Below, piece by piece: positions 25,543 to 33,656 of a DNA stretch of 50,285 nt. A model generated the notes under the pieces. That model made no database searches and was not told the origin of the DNA. It was given only the letters and a program-made list of their open reading frames with translations. This DNA is from Rhodoferax sp. (GTDB lineage: Bacteria > Pseudomonadota > Gammaproteobacteria > Burkholderiales > Burkholderiaceae_C), in contig NZ_JAUYQD010000085.1 of assembly GCF_030697375.1 (NCBI RefSeq), forward strand, positions 1-50,285. Reading direction: 5' to 3'. Both the position numbers and the translations under genes were made by a program. Positions within the stretch are counted from its first letter, which is position 1; each line of letters starts with the position of its first letter.

Positions 25543-26250
25543 ATGCGTACCTTAATGACAATCATGCCGGCCATGCGCTCGGCAGCCATCCTCGGCACCG
25601 TGCTGCTCGGGGGTGCATCGCTCGCTCAGGCCTCGCCCGTCCCTGTGGAATTTGGCATTGCTGGCGCGACACCAACCCTGGGTGTGGGGTATGGACAGGA
25701 AACAGACAGTGTGGAGGCCAACAACGCCTCGCTTCTGGATGTCCGTTTCACCACCACCTTTTCAGCACAAAACAACCCGCTGTCCGAGGTGGGCCAGTCA
25801 TGGACTTTTGACTTGGGCACGGTTGACTTTCGGGAGTTGCATACCGGAAGTGGGAACGCGCACAAAGTTACGCCCAACGAAACCGACGGCCTTGGGCTTG
25901 CTTGGCTGCTGTCTTTTACCGACCCGTGGGTGGCGGATATCCACCTGAGCGCCCACATCACCGCCAATGCAGGCCCCATAGGCGACGCGCCTGTCGATTA
26001 CGGTGTGTATTGGACGGATACGCCGGTGAACTTCGGTACCGGTGGGCAGTTCCGTATCCGTTTGAACGATGTGTCTTTTGCCGATAGCCACCTTGGCGCG
26101 CAAACACAAACCGCAACCGTGACCTTGCTGGAGCTTCCCGAAGCCGCACCGGCCGGAGACTTGGCACTGGCGATACCAGAACCTGATTCACTTGCACTGG
26201 TGGGCTTCGCCTTGGCGGGCCTGATGGTGTCACGGCGCCGCAAACGCTGA
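25543..26250 (+). CDS. PEP-CTERM sorting-domain protein
   Basis: 235 residues. Signal peptide to about residue 30 (LLGGASLAQASP), a secreted beta-rich domain with no recognised fold, and a C-terminal PEP-CTERM signal: PEPDSLALVGFALAGLMV followed by SRRRKR. Such signals are cleaved by exosortase, releasing the protein to the outer surface or matrix. The ATG at 25543 has an excellent site (TTGGAGGAATCTT); an in-frame ATG at 25447 has none. No exosortase gene is in the window. Monocistronic, convergent with the CBS gene. Confidence 0.88.
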   Translation: MRTLMTIMPAMRSAAILGTVLLGGASLAQASPVPVEFGIAGATPTLGVGYGQETDSVEANNASLLDVRFTTTFSAQNNPLSEVGQSWTFDLGTVDFRELHTGSGNAHKVTPNETDGLGLAWLLSFTDPWVADIHLSAHITANAGPIGDAPVDYGVYWTDTPVNFGTGGQFRIRLNDVSFADSHLGAQTQTATVTLLELPEAAPAGDLALAIPEPDSLALVGFALAGLMVSRRRKR

Positions 26251-26270
26251 TTGGGATCAGCCTGCCACCT

Positions 26271-26942
26271 TCAGGTCCACAAATCCAGGGGCGGATCAGC
26301 GACCACGGCGCGCAAGATATCGGAACGCGCGACAAAACCAATGACCTGCCCGTGGTCGTCGGCCACCGGCAAACCCGACAAACCGGTGTCGAGCAACACG
26401 CGGGCGACCCGGCGAATGTCCGTGTCGGTGGCCACGCTGGGCACCGGGGTCCACATCAGGTCCACCACACTTTGGGCCAGCAGGGCGCGCCACACCAGCG
26501 GGTGGCTGTCGGGCGTGGGCAGGCGGTCCTCGCGCATCAGATCGCCGCGCGAGAGCAGCCCCACCAGCACGCCATCCGCGCCGACGACGGGCGCTTGGCC
26601 GATGCCTTGCTGCGCCAGAACCCGCCAAGCCTGCTCCACGGTAAAAGAATCCGCCAGGGTGACCACCGCGTGGCTCATGATGGCGTCCACCCGGGTCAGG
26701 GGATGGCGCGGCATCTCGATTTTGGTGGTCTGTGCATAGGCCGCCAGGGCGTTGCGGTGCGCGGCATCGGAGGGGATGGACTGCAGCAAGTCGGCGAAAT
26801 GGGAAGGTGCATGGTCTTGCGCGTCCCGCCCGAGGGGGCGTATGTTGCGCGACCCCGCCAGCGCCGACGCCGGCCCAATGGTGCGCAGCTCCTCCATGGA
26901 GCCTCGAAACAGGCGCCCCGCCTTGCCGTATACCGAGAACAT
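26271..26942 (-). CDS. CBS-domain pair protein
   Basis: 223 residues. An N-terminal region beginning MFSVYGKAGRLFRGSMEEL precedes two CBS domains (about 90-150 and 165-223): VDAIMSHAVVTLADSFTVEQ, VGLLSRGDLMRED, VVDLMWTPVPSVATDTDIR and VIGFVARSDILRAV. Paired CBS domains bind adenine nucleotides such as AMP or ATP and act as energy sensors. No catalytic domain is attached. It lies 35 bp downstream of hemW in the same direction and may be co-transcribed. The start at 26942 is chosen because homologues begin MFSVYG. Confidence 0.88.
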   Translation of the reverse strand: MFSVYGKAGRLFRGSMEELRTIGPASALAGSRNIRPLGRDAQDHAPSHFADLLQSIPSDAAHRNALAAYAQTTKIEMPRHPLTRVDAIMSHAVVTLADSFTVEQAWRVLAQQGIGQAPVVGADGVLVGLLSRGDLMREDRLPTPDSHPLVWRALLAQSVVDLMWTPVPSVATDTDIRRVARVLLDTGLSGLPVADDHGQVIGFVARSDILRAVVADPPLDLWT

Positions 26943-26977
26943 GGCTTTACCCCTTCCGTGCCCCCAGGGCACACCGT

Positions 26978-28210
26978 TCAAGTCCCATTGGACAGGAAAA
27001 TAGCCTGCAAGTCACTCAGAAAATCGAAGCCCCGCACGGTGGGGCGCACCCGCGCAAAGTCGCGCTCGATCAGGCCCTTGCGCTCCGCCTCCTTGAGTGC
27101 GGCTTCGATGGCGGTGATCGCCAACCCGGTGCGTTCGGTGAAGTCGCGCAGGCCAAAACCATTGCGCAGCCGCAGGGCATTGAGCATGTATTCAAACGGC
27201 AGGTCGGCCCGCCCCACTTCCTCCGCCTGCGCCAGCGCATTGCCGGCCAGCGCCCGCTCCATGTAAAGACGGGGGTCGCGCAGGCGCACCTGGCGCACGA
27301 CGCGGTGGGCGAAGCTGAGCTTGCTGTGGGCGCCTGCGCCAATACCCAGATAGTCGCCAAACTGCCAGTAGTTCAGGTTGTGGAAACAACGGTGGCCCGC
27401 TTTGGCATAGGCCGACACCTCGTAGCGCTCCAGCCCCGCCACACCGGTGAGTTCGGTGATGTGGTCCAGCATGCCATAGGCGGTATCGTCTTCCGGTATG
27501 GCCGGGGGGTACTTGGCGAAGTAGGTGTTGGGCTCGATGGTGAGGTGGTAAATCGAGATATGCGGTGGCGCAAACTGCAGCGCCTGGGCCATGTCTTGCC
27601 CCACCTGCTCCAGCGTCTGACCCGGCAGCGCGTACATGATGTCCAGGTTGAAGGTGTCAAAGGCCTGCGCCGCCTCTTCCACCGCCGCCAAGGCCTGCGC
27701 GCGGTCATGCACCCGACCCAAGGCCCGCAAATGGGTGTCGTTGAAACTCTGCACCCCAATCGACAGGCGTGTCACCCCGGCTTGGGCGAAGGCCCGAAAG
27801 CGATCTTTCTCAAAGGTGCCGGGATTGGCCTCCAGCGTGATCTCGCAGTTCGGCTCCAGCTTCAAGCGGGCGCGAATGTCACTCAACAGGCGGTCGATGG
27901 TGGCGGGCGCAAACAGGCTGGGGGTGCCGCCGCCGATGAAGATGCTGTGGATGGTGCGCCCCCAGATCAGAGGCAATGCCGCTTCCAGATCGGCCACCAG
28001 TGCATCCACATAGCGCTGCTCGGGCAAACCTTCCCCTGGCTTCTCGTGTGAATTGAAATCGCAATAAGGGCATTTCTTCAGGCACCAGGGCAGGTGCACA
28101 TACAAGGACAGCGGTGGCAACGCCGCCAATTGCAGGGTACCGGGGCGCATGTAGTGCTGCACATCGTGCAGAGCCGGTGCCTCGTTGCCTGTTGGGGTAA
28201 TGGGTATCAC
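26978..28210 (-). CDS. hemW: HemW, radical-SAM haem chaperone
   Basis: 410 residues. Radical-SAM domain with C43-LKK-C47-PY-C50 in the sequence YVHLPWCLKKCPYCDFNSHE, followed by the FIGGGTPSLF and LEANPGTFEKDRF motifs, and a C-terminal HemW winged-helix region (LRLRNGFGLRDFTERTG). It resembles coproporphyrinogen III dehydrogenase HemN but has the HemW arrangement; family members bind haem and are proposed to insert it into respiratory enzymes. Downstream of rdgB across an intergenic repeat element. Confidence 0.93.
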   Translation of the reverse strand: MIPITPTGNEAPALHDVQHYMRPGTLQLAALPPLSLYVHLPWCLKKCPYCDFNSHEKPGEGLPEQRYVDALVADLEAALPLIWGRTIHSIFIGGGTPSLFAPATIDRLLSDIRARLKLEPNCEITLEANPGTFEKDRFRAFAQAGVTRLSIGVQSFNDTHLRALGRVHDRAQALAAVEEAAQAFDTFNLDIMYALPGQTLEQVGQDMAQALQFAPPHISIYHLTIEPNTYFAKYPPAIPEDDTAYGMLDHITELTGVAGLERYEVSAYAKAGHRCFHNLNYWQFGDYLGIGAGAHSKLSFAHRVVRQVRLRDPRLYMERALAGNALAQAEEVGRADLPFEYMLNALRLRNGFGLRDFTERTGLAITAIEAALKEAERKGLIERDFARVRPTVRGFDFLSDLQAIFLSNGT

Positions 28211-28336
28211 ACCCCCCCCCTCGGCGAAGTGACCCTATCAGGAATACCGTGGAACCGGCTTCGCCGGGCCACTGGTATTGCCCCCAGCAAGGGGGGTGGC
28301 GTAGCGACACGTAGTGCGCGAAGCCTGGGGGTGTAC
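28208..28336. repeat. REP-like palindromic element between rdgB and hemW
   Basis: The 127-bp gap holds nine C in a row, then ATACCGTGG / CCACTGGTAT arms around AACCGGC-TTCG-CCGG, which fold into a hairpin with a TTCG loop, then CCCCC-AGCAA-GGGGG. The rest (GGCGTAGCGACACGTAGTGC) is of the same character. I associate this composite with multi-copy intergenic elements of Comamonadaceae. There is one copy in this window. Confidence 0.6.
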
Positions 28337-28337
28337 G

Positions 28338-28940
28338 TCATGTTAACCAGCGTTCCCGGATGAGCGCCGCCATGGCCTGCGTGGCACGGCCGCGGTGGCT
28401 GTTGGCATTTTTGATTTCGATGGGCAACTGGGCAAAGGTTTGCCCGAATTCGGGGATCCACATCACCGGGTCAAAGCCAAAGCCATTGCTGCCCATCGGG
28501 GTGCGGGCGATTTCCCCCAGCACCCGGCCAACGGCGATCAGGGGTTCCGGGTCGTCGGCGCTGCGCACCGCCACCAGAGTGCTGACAATGGCCGCACGGC
28601 GGTTGTCGATGCCCTGCATTTGCTCCAGCAAGGCCCGCACATTGTTGTCGTCGCTTTTGGCATAACCAAACTGCGTGGCGTAGAAGGCGGTATCCACACC
28701 GGGCAAACCACCGAAGGCATCCACACACAGTCCGGCGTCATCGGCCAGCGCGGGCAGACCGGTATGGTGCGCCGCGTTGCGGGCCTTGGCCAAGGCGTTT
28801 TCCACAAAGGTGCGGTGGGGCTCGGGGGCCTCGGGTACGCCCAGGTCCCCTTGGCGCACCAGGGTGCAGCCCAGCGGCGCCAGCATGGCCTGCAGCTCGA
28901 CCAGTTTTCCCTGGTTGTTTGAAGCCAGAACAATTTTCAT
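28338..28940 (-). CDS. rdgB: XTP/dITP pyrophosphatase
   Basis: 200 residues, full length. RdgB/HAM1 hydrolyses dITP, XTP and ITP to monophosphates, keeping damaged purines out of nucleic acids. Motifs: LASNNQGKLVEL (SNNxGK, 7-12), the substrate loop ALADDAGLCVDAFGGLPG, and NANSHRGRATQAM near the C-terminus. Between rph and hemW in the same direction; the rph-rdgB-hemW order is common in proteobacteria. A repeat copy fills the gap to rph. Confidence 0.96.
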   Translation of the reverse strand: MKIVLASNNQGKLVELQAMLAPLGCTLVRQGDLGVPEAPEPHRTFVENALAKARNAAHHTGLPALADDAGLCVDAFGGLPGVDTAFYATQFGYAKSDDNNVRALLEQMQGIDNRRAAIVSTLVAVRSADDPEPLIAVGRVLGEIARTPMGSNGFGFDPVMWIPEFGQTFAQLPIEIKNANSHRGRATQAMAALIRERWLT

Positions 28941-28942
28941 AT

Positions 28943-28999
28943 CAAATATGGCCTTAGCCCTTATGGAATGTGCGCAAGCAGCTATTCTTTTGATAGCGA
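28943..28999 (+). repeat. Dispersed ~57-bp repeat, copy B (degenerate), entering rph
   Basis: Core GTGCGCAAGCAGCTATTC followed by TTTTGATAGCGAAAG matches the other copies; the left half (GGCCTTAGCCC) is eroded. It spans the rdgB-rph gap and the last codons of rph: the rph stop (28982-28984) and its final residues LSLSKE are inside it. Confidence 0.65.
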
Positions 29000-29713
29000 A
29001 AGTTGTTGCAACGCCATCAGCTCGGTGATGCCTTTTTCGGCCAGCGACAGCATGGCATCCATTTCGGTGCGCGAGAAAGCCACGCCTTCCGCCGTGCCCT
29101 GCACTTCCACAAAATGCCCGGCGCCGGTCATCACCACGTTCATGTCGGTGTCGCAGGCGGAGTCTTCGGTGTATTCCAGGTCCAGCAAAACGGTGCCCTG
29201 CACCACACCCACCGAGATGGCGGCCACCGGTGCAAGGATGGGAGATTCGGTGATCTTGCCTGCGGCGATCAGCCAGTTGACAGCGTCTTGCGCCGCCACA
29301 AACGCACCGGTGATGGCGGCGGTGCGGGTACCGCCATCCGCTTGCAAGACGTCGCAGTCGAGCTGGAGGGTGCGTTCACCCAATTTTTTCAGGTCAAACA
29401 CCGCGCGCATGGAACGGCCGATCAAGCGCTGGATTTCCTGAGTGCGCCCGCTTTGCTTGCCGCGCGCGGCCTCGCGGTCGCTGCGGGTGTGGGTGGCACG
29501 CGGCAGCATCCCATACTCAGCGGTGACCCAGCCCTCGCCGCTGCCGCGTTTGTGGGGGGGCACTTTTTCTTCGACCGAGGCGGTGCACAACACCTTGGTG
29601 CCCCCAAATTCGATCAGCACCGAGCCCTCCGCGTGCACGGTGTAGCCACGGGTGATGCGCACCGGGCGCAGTTGGTTGGCAGCGCGTGCGCCATTGCGGA
29701 TAAAGTCAGTCAC
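28982..29713 (-). CDS. rph: Ribonuclease PH
   Basis: 243 residues, GTG start with GAGGA upstream. A phosphorolytic 3'-5' exoribonuclease that trims tRNA precursors. Typical sequence throughout: GYTVHAEGSVLIEFGGTKVL, VTAEYGMLPRATHTR, RAVFDLKKLGERTLQLDCDV, DLEYTEDSACDTDMNVVMTG. The last residues lie in a dispersed repeat, so the natural C-terminus may have been replaced. 43 bp downstream of the PP2C gene. Confidence 0.96.
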   Translation of the reverse strand: MTDFIRNGARAANQLRPVRITRGYTVHAEGSVLIEFGGTKVLCTASVEEKVPPHKRGSGEGWVTAEYGMLPRATHTRSDREAARGKQSGRTQEIQRLIGRSMRAVFDLKKLGERTLQLDCDVLQADGGTRTAAITGAFVAAQDAVNWLIAAGKITESPILAPVAAISVGVVQGTVLLDLEYTEDSACDTDMNVVMTGAGHFVEVQGTAEGVAFSRTEMDAMLSLAEKGITELMALQQLSLSKE

Positions 29714-29756
29714 GGGAAATCCTCAATCGATGAAAAAACAGCCTCCCCCTGGGGGA

Positions 29757-30671
29757 TCACTGTTTGCGGGCGGCAGAGCGGCGAATCGCCTCGTTGATCT
29801 CGGCAATAGATCGCTCAATGGCCGAATCGTCCAGGTCGTCCATGGTGGAATCCAAACCGCCGGCCTGCACCGTGGACGCAAACACGCCGTCGTCAATGCT
29901 GTCGGTGGAAATACTACCGCGGGTGGACTCAAAAGTATCCGGGGTTTCCCACTCCATGGCGATCAGTGTGACGTTGTCGCTGTGGTTACCCGCTTGGATC
30001 AGCGCACGCTCCACCAAATCCGGGGCTGCAGTAGCCACCGGGTTTTGGCCCAAGTTGCAGACAATCTCCGCATCCTCCAAAACCCCCCACAAGCCGTCGG
30101 AGCACAGCAGCATCTTGTCGCCTTGCTGCAGGGTCACGGGCCCGGTCACGTCGAACACCGGTTTGGCGGGTGAACCCAGGCAGGTGTACAGCACATTGCG
30201 GTTGAATCCCGGTGGGGGCTCCGCCAATTGCCGTGCGGTTTGTTGCTGCTCCAGGTAGGAGTGGTCCCGCGTGCGGAACAACAGTTCGCCCTGGCGCACA
30301 AAGTACAGGCGCGAATCCCCGCAGTGCACCCAACTGGCCACGCCGCCTTGCACAATAGCCGCCACCAGCGTGGTGCGCGGGGTATCGATCAGCCCCTTTT
30401 CAGCGGCATAACGCAGAATTTGGCGGTGCGCAGCCATGACCGCCGTGGCGAAAAAGGCTTTGACATCGCCGACTTCCGGTTTGGCTTCTTTTTGGTACAG
30501 CGCAGAAACAACCTGCAAGGCGATTTGTGCCGCCACCTCACCCTCAGGGTGCCCGCCCATGCCATCGGCCAGCAGGAAAAGACCCGAACTTTTGGTATAG
30601 CAATACCCCATGCGGTCTTCGTTTTTTTCACGGCCGCCTTTGCGGCTGATCTGGAACACTGAAAACTTCAT
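29757..30671 (-). CDS. PP2C-type Ser/Thr protein phosphatase
   Basis: 304 residues. The PP2C metal-dependent phosphatase domain (about 1-240) has KNEDRMGYCY (EDR), LLADGMGGHPEGEVAA, VHCGDSRLYFVR, LLCSDGLWG and GNHSDNVTLIA, which cover the conserved metal-binding Asp residues. A Ser/Asp-rich tail of about 60 residues follows, a plausible phosphorylation target. The ATG overlaps the stop of the upstream kinase gene (ATGA, 30668-30671), so kinase and phosphatase form a coupled pair. Confidence 0.93.
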   Translation of the reverse strand: MKFSVFQISRKGGREKNEDRMGYCYTKSSGLFLLADGMGGHPEGEVAAQIALQVVSALYQKEAKPEVGDVKAFFATAVMAAHRQILRYAAEKGLIDTPRTTLVAAIVQGGVASWVHCGDSRLYFVRQGELLFRTRDHSYLEQQQTARQLAEPPPGFNRNVLYTCLGSPAKPVFDVTGPVTLQQGDKMLLCSDGLWGVLEDAEIVCNLGQNPVATAAPDLVERALIQAGNHSDNVTLIAMEWETPDTFESTRGSISTDSIDDGVFASTVQAGGLDSTMDDLDDSAIERSIAEINEAIRRSAARKQ

Positions 30672-31675
30672 TGCGGCTTCTCGGCTTTGGCAAGATTGCC
30701 CTGTACGGTTTTCTTGGTGTCGGCCACCAGCGTGTCAAATTGCATGCGCACTTTTTCTCCCACCGTGAGCTTGGTGTAGCGGCGCTCGCCTTCGCGGCTC
30801 AGCTCCTTTTGCAAGGCGAACACGGACTGCGGCCGCGACAGCGAATCCAGCGACATGCACCACTCCACCACTTCAATCAGGTTGTCGGAATACACACCGC
30901 GCAAACGACCCAGCGCCGTGGCAATGCGGTCTTTTTCCAGACGCTGTGGCGCTTCATTGGGCGGGTAGCCTTGCATGCAGGCGTAAATACAAGCGCCAAT
31001 GGCGTAAATGTCGGTCCAGGGCCCCATGGAGGCGTCACGCCGGTACATCTCGGGGGCGGCAAAGCCGGGGGTGTACATCGGGCGGATGAAGTTGCCTTCC
31101 TTGCTCAGCACCTCGCGGGCTGCACCAAAATCAATCAGCACCGACTTGTTGTCATCGGTGATGAAGATGTTGGCGGGTTTGATGTCCAAGTGCAACATCT
31201 TGTGCTGGTGCACGATGCGCAAACCGCGCAAAATTTCATCAAACAGCGAGCGAATCGTGGACTCGCGGAACACTTTGCTTTGTTTCAGGTCCCGCGCGGT
31301 CACGATGAAGTCCTGCAAGGCCGCGCCTTCCAGGTAATTCATCACCATATAAACAGTCTCGTTTTCCCGGAAAAAGTTCAGCACGCTGACCACGGAGGGA
31401 TGCGAGATCTGCGCCAGCGAGCGCCCCTCTTCGAAGAAGCTCTTGAGACCCAAGCGGTACAGTGCTAGCTTCTCTGGCTGTACTTTGGGCAATAACTCGC
31501 CCGGAGCGCGGGTGGCCAGGGACGAAGGCAGGTATTCCTTCACCGCAACCTGCTGGCCATCGGAGTCCAAGGCCAGATACACCAGCCCAAAGCCCCCCGC
31601 CGCCACCTTGCGGACAATGCGATAACCACCAATCACGGAGTCCGGGGGCAGGGGTGCGGGCTTGACCTTTGACAT
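30668..31675 (-). CDS. Hanks-type Ser/Thr protein kinase
   Basis: 335 residues, cytoplasmic, no membrane segment. Kinase domain about 15-275: Gly loop KVAAGGFGLVYLA, lysine in QVAVKEYLP, catalytic loop MLHLDIKPANIFI, DFG in VLIDFGAAREV, PGFAAPEM. The usual HRD is HLD, so it lacks the Arg that senses activation-loop phosphorylation. A short basic tail follows, without PASTA or other sensor domains. Partner of the adjacent PP2C phosphatase; targets unknown. Divergent from yicC. Confidence 0.93.
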   Translation of the reverse strand: MSKVKPAPLPPDSVIGGYRIVRKVAAGGFGLVYLALDSDGQQVAVKEYLPSSLATRAPGELLPKVQPEKLALYRLGLKSFFEEGRSLAQISHPSVVSVLNFFRENETVYMVMNYLEGAALQDFIVTARDLKQSKVFRESTIRSLFDEILRGLRIVHQHKMLHLDIKPANIFITDDNKSVLIDFGAAREVLSKEGNFIRPMYTPGFAAPEMYRRDASMGPWTDIYAIGACIYACMQGYPPNEAPQRLEKDRIATALGRLRGVYSDNLIEVVEWCMSLDSLSRPQSVFALQKELSREGERRYTKLTVGEKVRMQFDTLVADTKKTVQGNLAKAEKPQ

Positions 31676-31741
31676 AGTTTTAAAGCGCTATCCTCAACAG
31701 ATTAGGTTTAAGAATTCAATGAAGCGGTCTGAACCGGGTTA

Positions 31742-31770
31742 TTCTCGGGGCCGTTTCAATGTCCCGAGAA
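31742..31770. promoter_or_regulatory. Inverted repeat just upstream of yicC
   Basis: TTCTCGGG (31742-31749) and CCCGAGAA (31763-31770) are perfect 8-bp arms around 13 bases, ending six bases before the yicC ATG. As RNA it would fold over the ribosome-binding region; as DNA it could be an operator between the divergent kinase and yicC genes. Confidence 0.4.
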
Positions 31771-31776
31771 CAAGCC

Positions 31777-32694
31777 ATGCCAGTTTACAGCATGACTGGC
31801 TATGCCAGCGCCCAACACAGCACCACCTCGGCCAGCACCGAAGGCGACTCCAAAAACAGCTCTTCCGCCCAACTCGGCTTGGAGATTCGCTCGGTCAACA
31901 GCCGATTTTTGGATTTGTCATTCAAACTCCCGGAAGACTTGCGCCAGTTTGAGCCCGTGCTGCGGGACCTGCTGGTTGGCCGCCTCAAGCGCGGCAAAGT
32001 GGAAGTGCGCGCCTCCATTGACAACGCCCAAACCAGCACGATCCCGGACCCCACCCCCAAAATGCTACAGCGCCTGAACGCAGTGCAAGACAGCGTTAAG
32101 GCTTGGTTGCCCAACGCCGCCAACTTGAGCGTAGCGGACGTGATCCGCCTTTCAGCGGCCGAACAATCGGACCCGCGCGACTGGAGTGTGGACCTGCCGC
32201 CGCTGGCCGAAAAAGCCATCACCGCCCTGCTGGACGCCCGTCGGCGCGAAGGCGACCGGCTTGGCGCCATGCTGCTGGAACGCATTGCCCAGCTGCGCAC
32301 GCTGGCGCGCCAGGCCACACCGTTGGTGCCGCAATTGGTGGCACAGCAACGCCAACGCTTCATGGACCGCTGGAACGAAGCGCTGGGCCTGACCGATGGC
32401 TCTACCCTGCCCGAGGCCGCCCAGGACCGCGCACTGACAGAAGCCACCGCCTTCGCCATCCGCATCGACGTCGCCGAAGAAATCACCCGTGTGGACTCGC
32501 ATTTGGATGAGATTGAGCGATTGATCAAAAAGGGGGGAGAAATCGGCAAACGGCTGGATTTTTTGATCCAGGAACTGCACCGCGAAGCCAACACCATGGG
32601 CTCCAAATCCGCCGCACTGGAACTCACCCATATCTCGGTGGACATGAAAGTGCTGATCGAACAAATGCGAGAGCAGGTGCAGAACATAGAATAG
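31777..32694 (+). CDS. yicC: YicC-family endoribonuclease
   Basis: 305 residues. Begins PVYSMTGYASAQ, the family N-terminus, and keeps EIRSVNSRFLDLSFKLPEDL, RGKVEVR, RIDVAEEITRVDSHLDEI, and the C-terminal FLIQELHREANTMGSKSA. YicC is an RNase that can degrade small RNAs in E. coli. A start at 31777 is preferred to 31759, whose ATG lies in the loop of an inverted repeat. Next to gmk, the usual neighbour, with 35 bp between. Confidence 0.92.
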   Translation: MPVYSMTGYASAQHSTTSASTEGDSKNSSSAQLGLEIRSVNSRFLDLSFKLPEDLRQFEPVLRDLLVGRLKRGKVEVRASIDNAQTSTIPDPTPKMLQRLNAVQDSVKAWLPNAANLSVADVIRLSAAEQSDPRDWSVDLPPLAEKAITALLDARRREGDRLGAMLLERIAQLRTLARQATPLVPQLVAQQRQRFMDRWNEALGLTDGSTLPEAAQDRALTEATAFAIRIDVAEEITRVDSHLDEIERLIKKGGEIGKRLDFLIQELHREANTMGSKSAALELTHISVDMKVLIEQMREQVQNIE

Positions 32695-32729
32695 GGCGAC
32701 CTCAGCCATCGCCTCCAGAGCCGAATTCT

Positions 32730-33350
32730 ATGGACTACCCCGGAAACCTCTTTGTTGTTGCCGCCCCCAGTGGGGCAGGCAAGTCCAGCCTCGTCAAAGC
32801 CCTTCTTGAACTGGACTCCCATGTCCAATTGTCGGTCTCGCACACCACACGCGCCCCCCGAGGGCAGGAGCGGCATGGCCGAGAGTATTTCTTTGTGTCC
32901 CAGCCAGAATTCGACGCCATGGTGGCGGCCAATGCCTTTGTGGAGTGGGCCAGTGTGCACGGTCAACGTTATGGAACATCCAAAAAGGCCATTGAAGAGC
33001 GCATGGCCCAAGGCGCCGATGTCATTCTCGAAATTGACTTTCAGGGCGCCATCCAGATCAAAAGCATCTTTGCCAACGCGATCTGCATATTCATCTTGCC
33101 CCCCAGTTGGGAAGAGTTGCGCTCCCGCCTGGAACGCCGCGGAGAAGACGCGCCCGAGGTCATTGAAATGCGCATGAAAAACGCCGCTTTAGAGGTGGCC
33201 CAGGTGGATAAATTCGATTTCGTTATAATTAACGAGTTGTTTGACCGTGCGCTTTTCGATCTGAAAGCCATTGTTCACTCCCAGCGGCTCAAATTTGCAG
33301 CGCAGCGTCGCGCCCGAGCTGAAACATTCCAAGCATTGAACATCCCCTAG
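32730..33350 (+). CDS. gmk: Guanylate kinase
   Basis: 206 residues, full length. ATP-dependent phosphorylation of GMP to GDP. P-loop APSGAGKSS (12-20); GMP-binding region SVSHTTRAPRGQERHGREYF; VILEIDFQGA; FILPPSWEELRSRLERRG lid region. Followed 16 bp later by rpoZ and then spoT, a conserved block linking guanine nucleotides, RNA polymerase and ppGpp. Confidence 0.97.
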   Translation: MDYPGNLFVVAAPSGAGKSSLVKALLELDSHVQLSVSHTTRAPRGQERHGREYFFVSQPEFDAMVAANAFVEWASVHGQRYGTSKKAIEERMAQGADVILEIDFQGAIQIKSIFANAICIFILPPSWEELRSRLERRGEDAPEVIEMRMKNAALEVAQVDKFDFVIINELFDRALFDLKAIVHSQRLKFAAQRRARAETFQALNIP

Positions 33351-33366
33351 TCTTTCGGAGAACTCC

Positions 33367-33570
33367 ATGGCCCGTATTACTGTAGAAGACTGCCTTGTGC
33401 AGATTCCCAATCGTTTTCAGCTGGTGCTGGCCGCAACGTACCGCGCCCGCATGCTGAGCCAAGGCCATACGCCAAAAATCGAAAGCAAGAACAAGCCCGG
33501 CGTCACCGCCTTGCGTGAGATTGCAGCAGGCAAAATCGGGCTGGAAATGCTCAAAAAAGTGCCGCTCTGA
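33367..33570 (+). CDS. rpoZ: RNA polymerase omega subunit
   Basis: 67 residues, normal length. MARITVEDCLVQIPNRFQLV and LREIAAGKIG are family hallmarks. Omega assists folding of beta-prime and forms part of a ppGpp-binding site on polymerase, which fits its place between gmk and the ppGpp synthetase gene. A terminator follows. Confidence 0.97.
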   Translation: MARITVEDCLVQIPNRFQLVLAATYRARMLSQGHTPKIESKNKPGVTALREIAAGKIGLEMLKKVPL

Positions 33571-33585
33571 ATCCAAATCTCTCCC

Positions 33586-33613
33586 AAAAGCACCGTGCGC
33601 GGTGCTTTTTTTT
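33586..33613 (+). terminator. Intrinsic terminator after rpoZ
   Basis: Stem AAAAGCACCG (33586-33595) / CGGTGCTTTT (33600-33609), loop TGCG, followed by T to position 33614. It separates gmk-rpoZ from spoT, so spoT needs read-through or its own promoter in the remaining 43 bp. Confidence 0.92.
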
Positions 33614-33656
33614 TGCCTGCACCTCTAATGTTTTCGTCCCACGCTACATTTAAGGC

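Noticed and set aside
28208..28217. Run of nine C near the hemW start as a slippage-controlled frameshift
   Set aside because: It lies outside the reading frame by the hemW ATG at 28210 and belongs to the intergenic palindromic element; at most it affects the leader.
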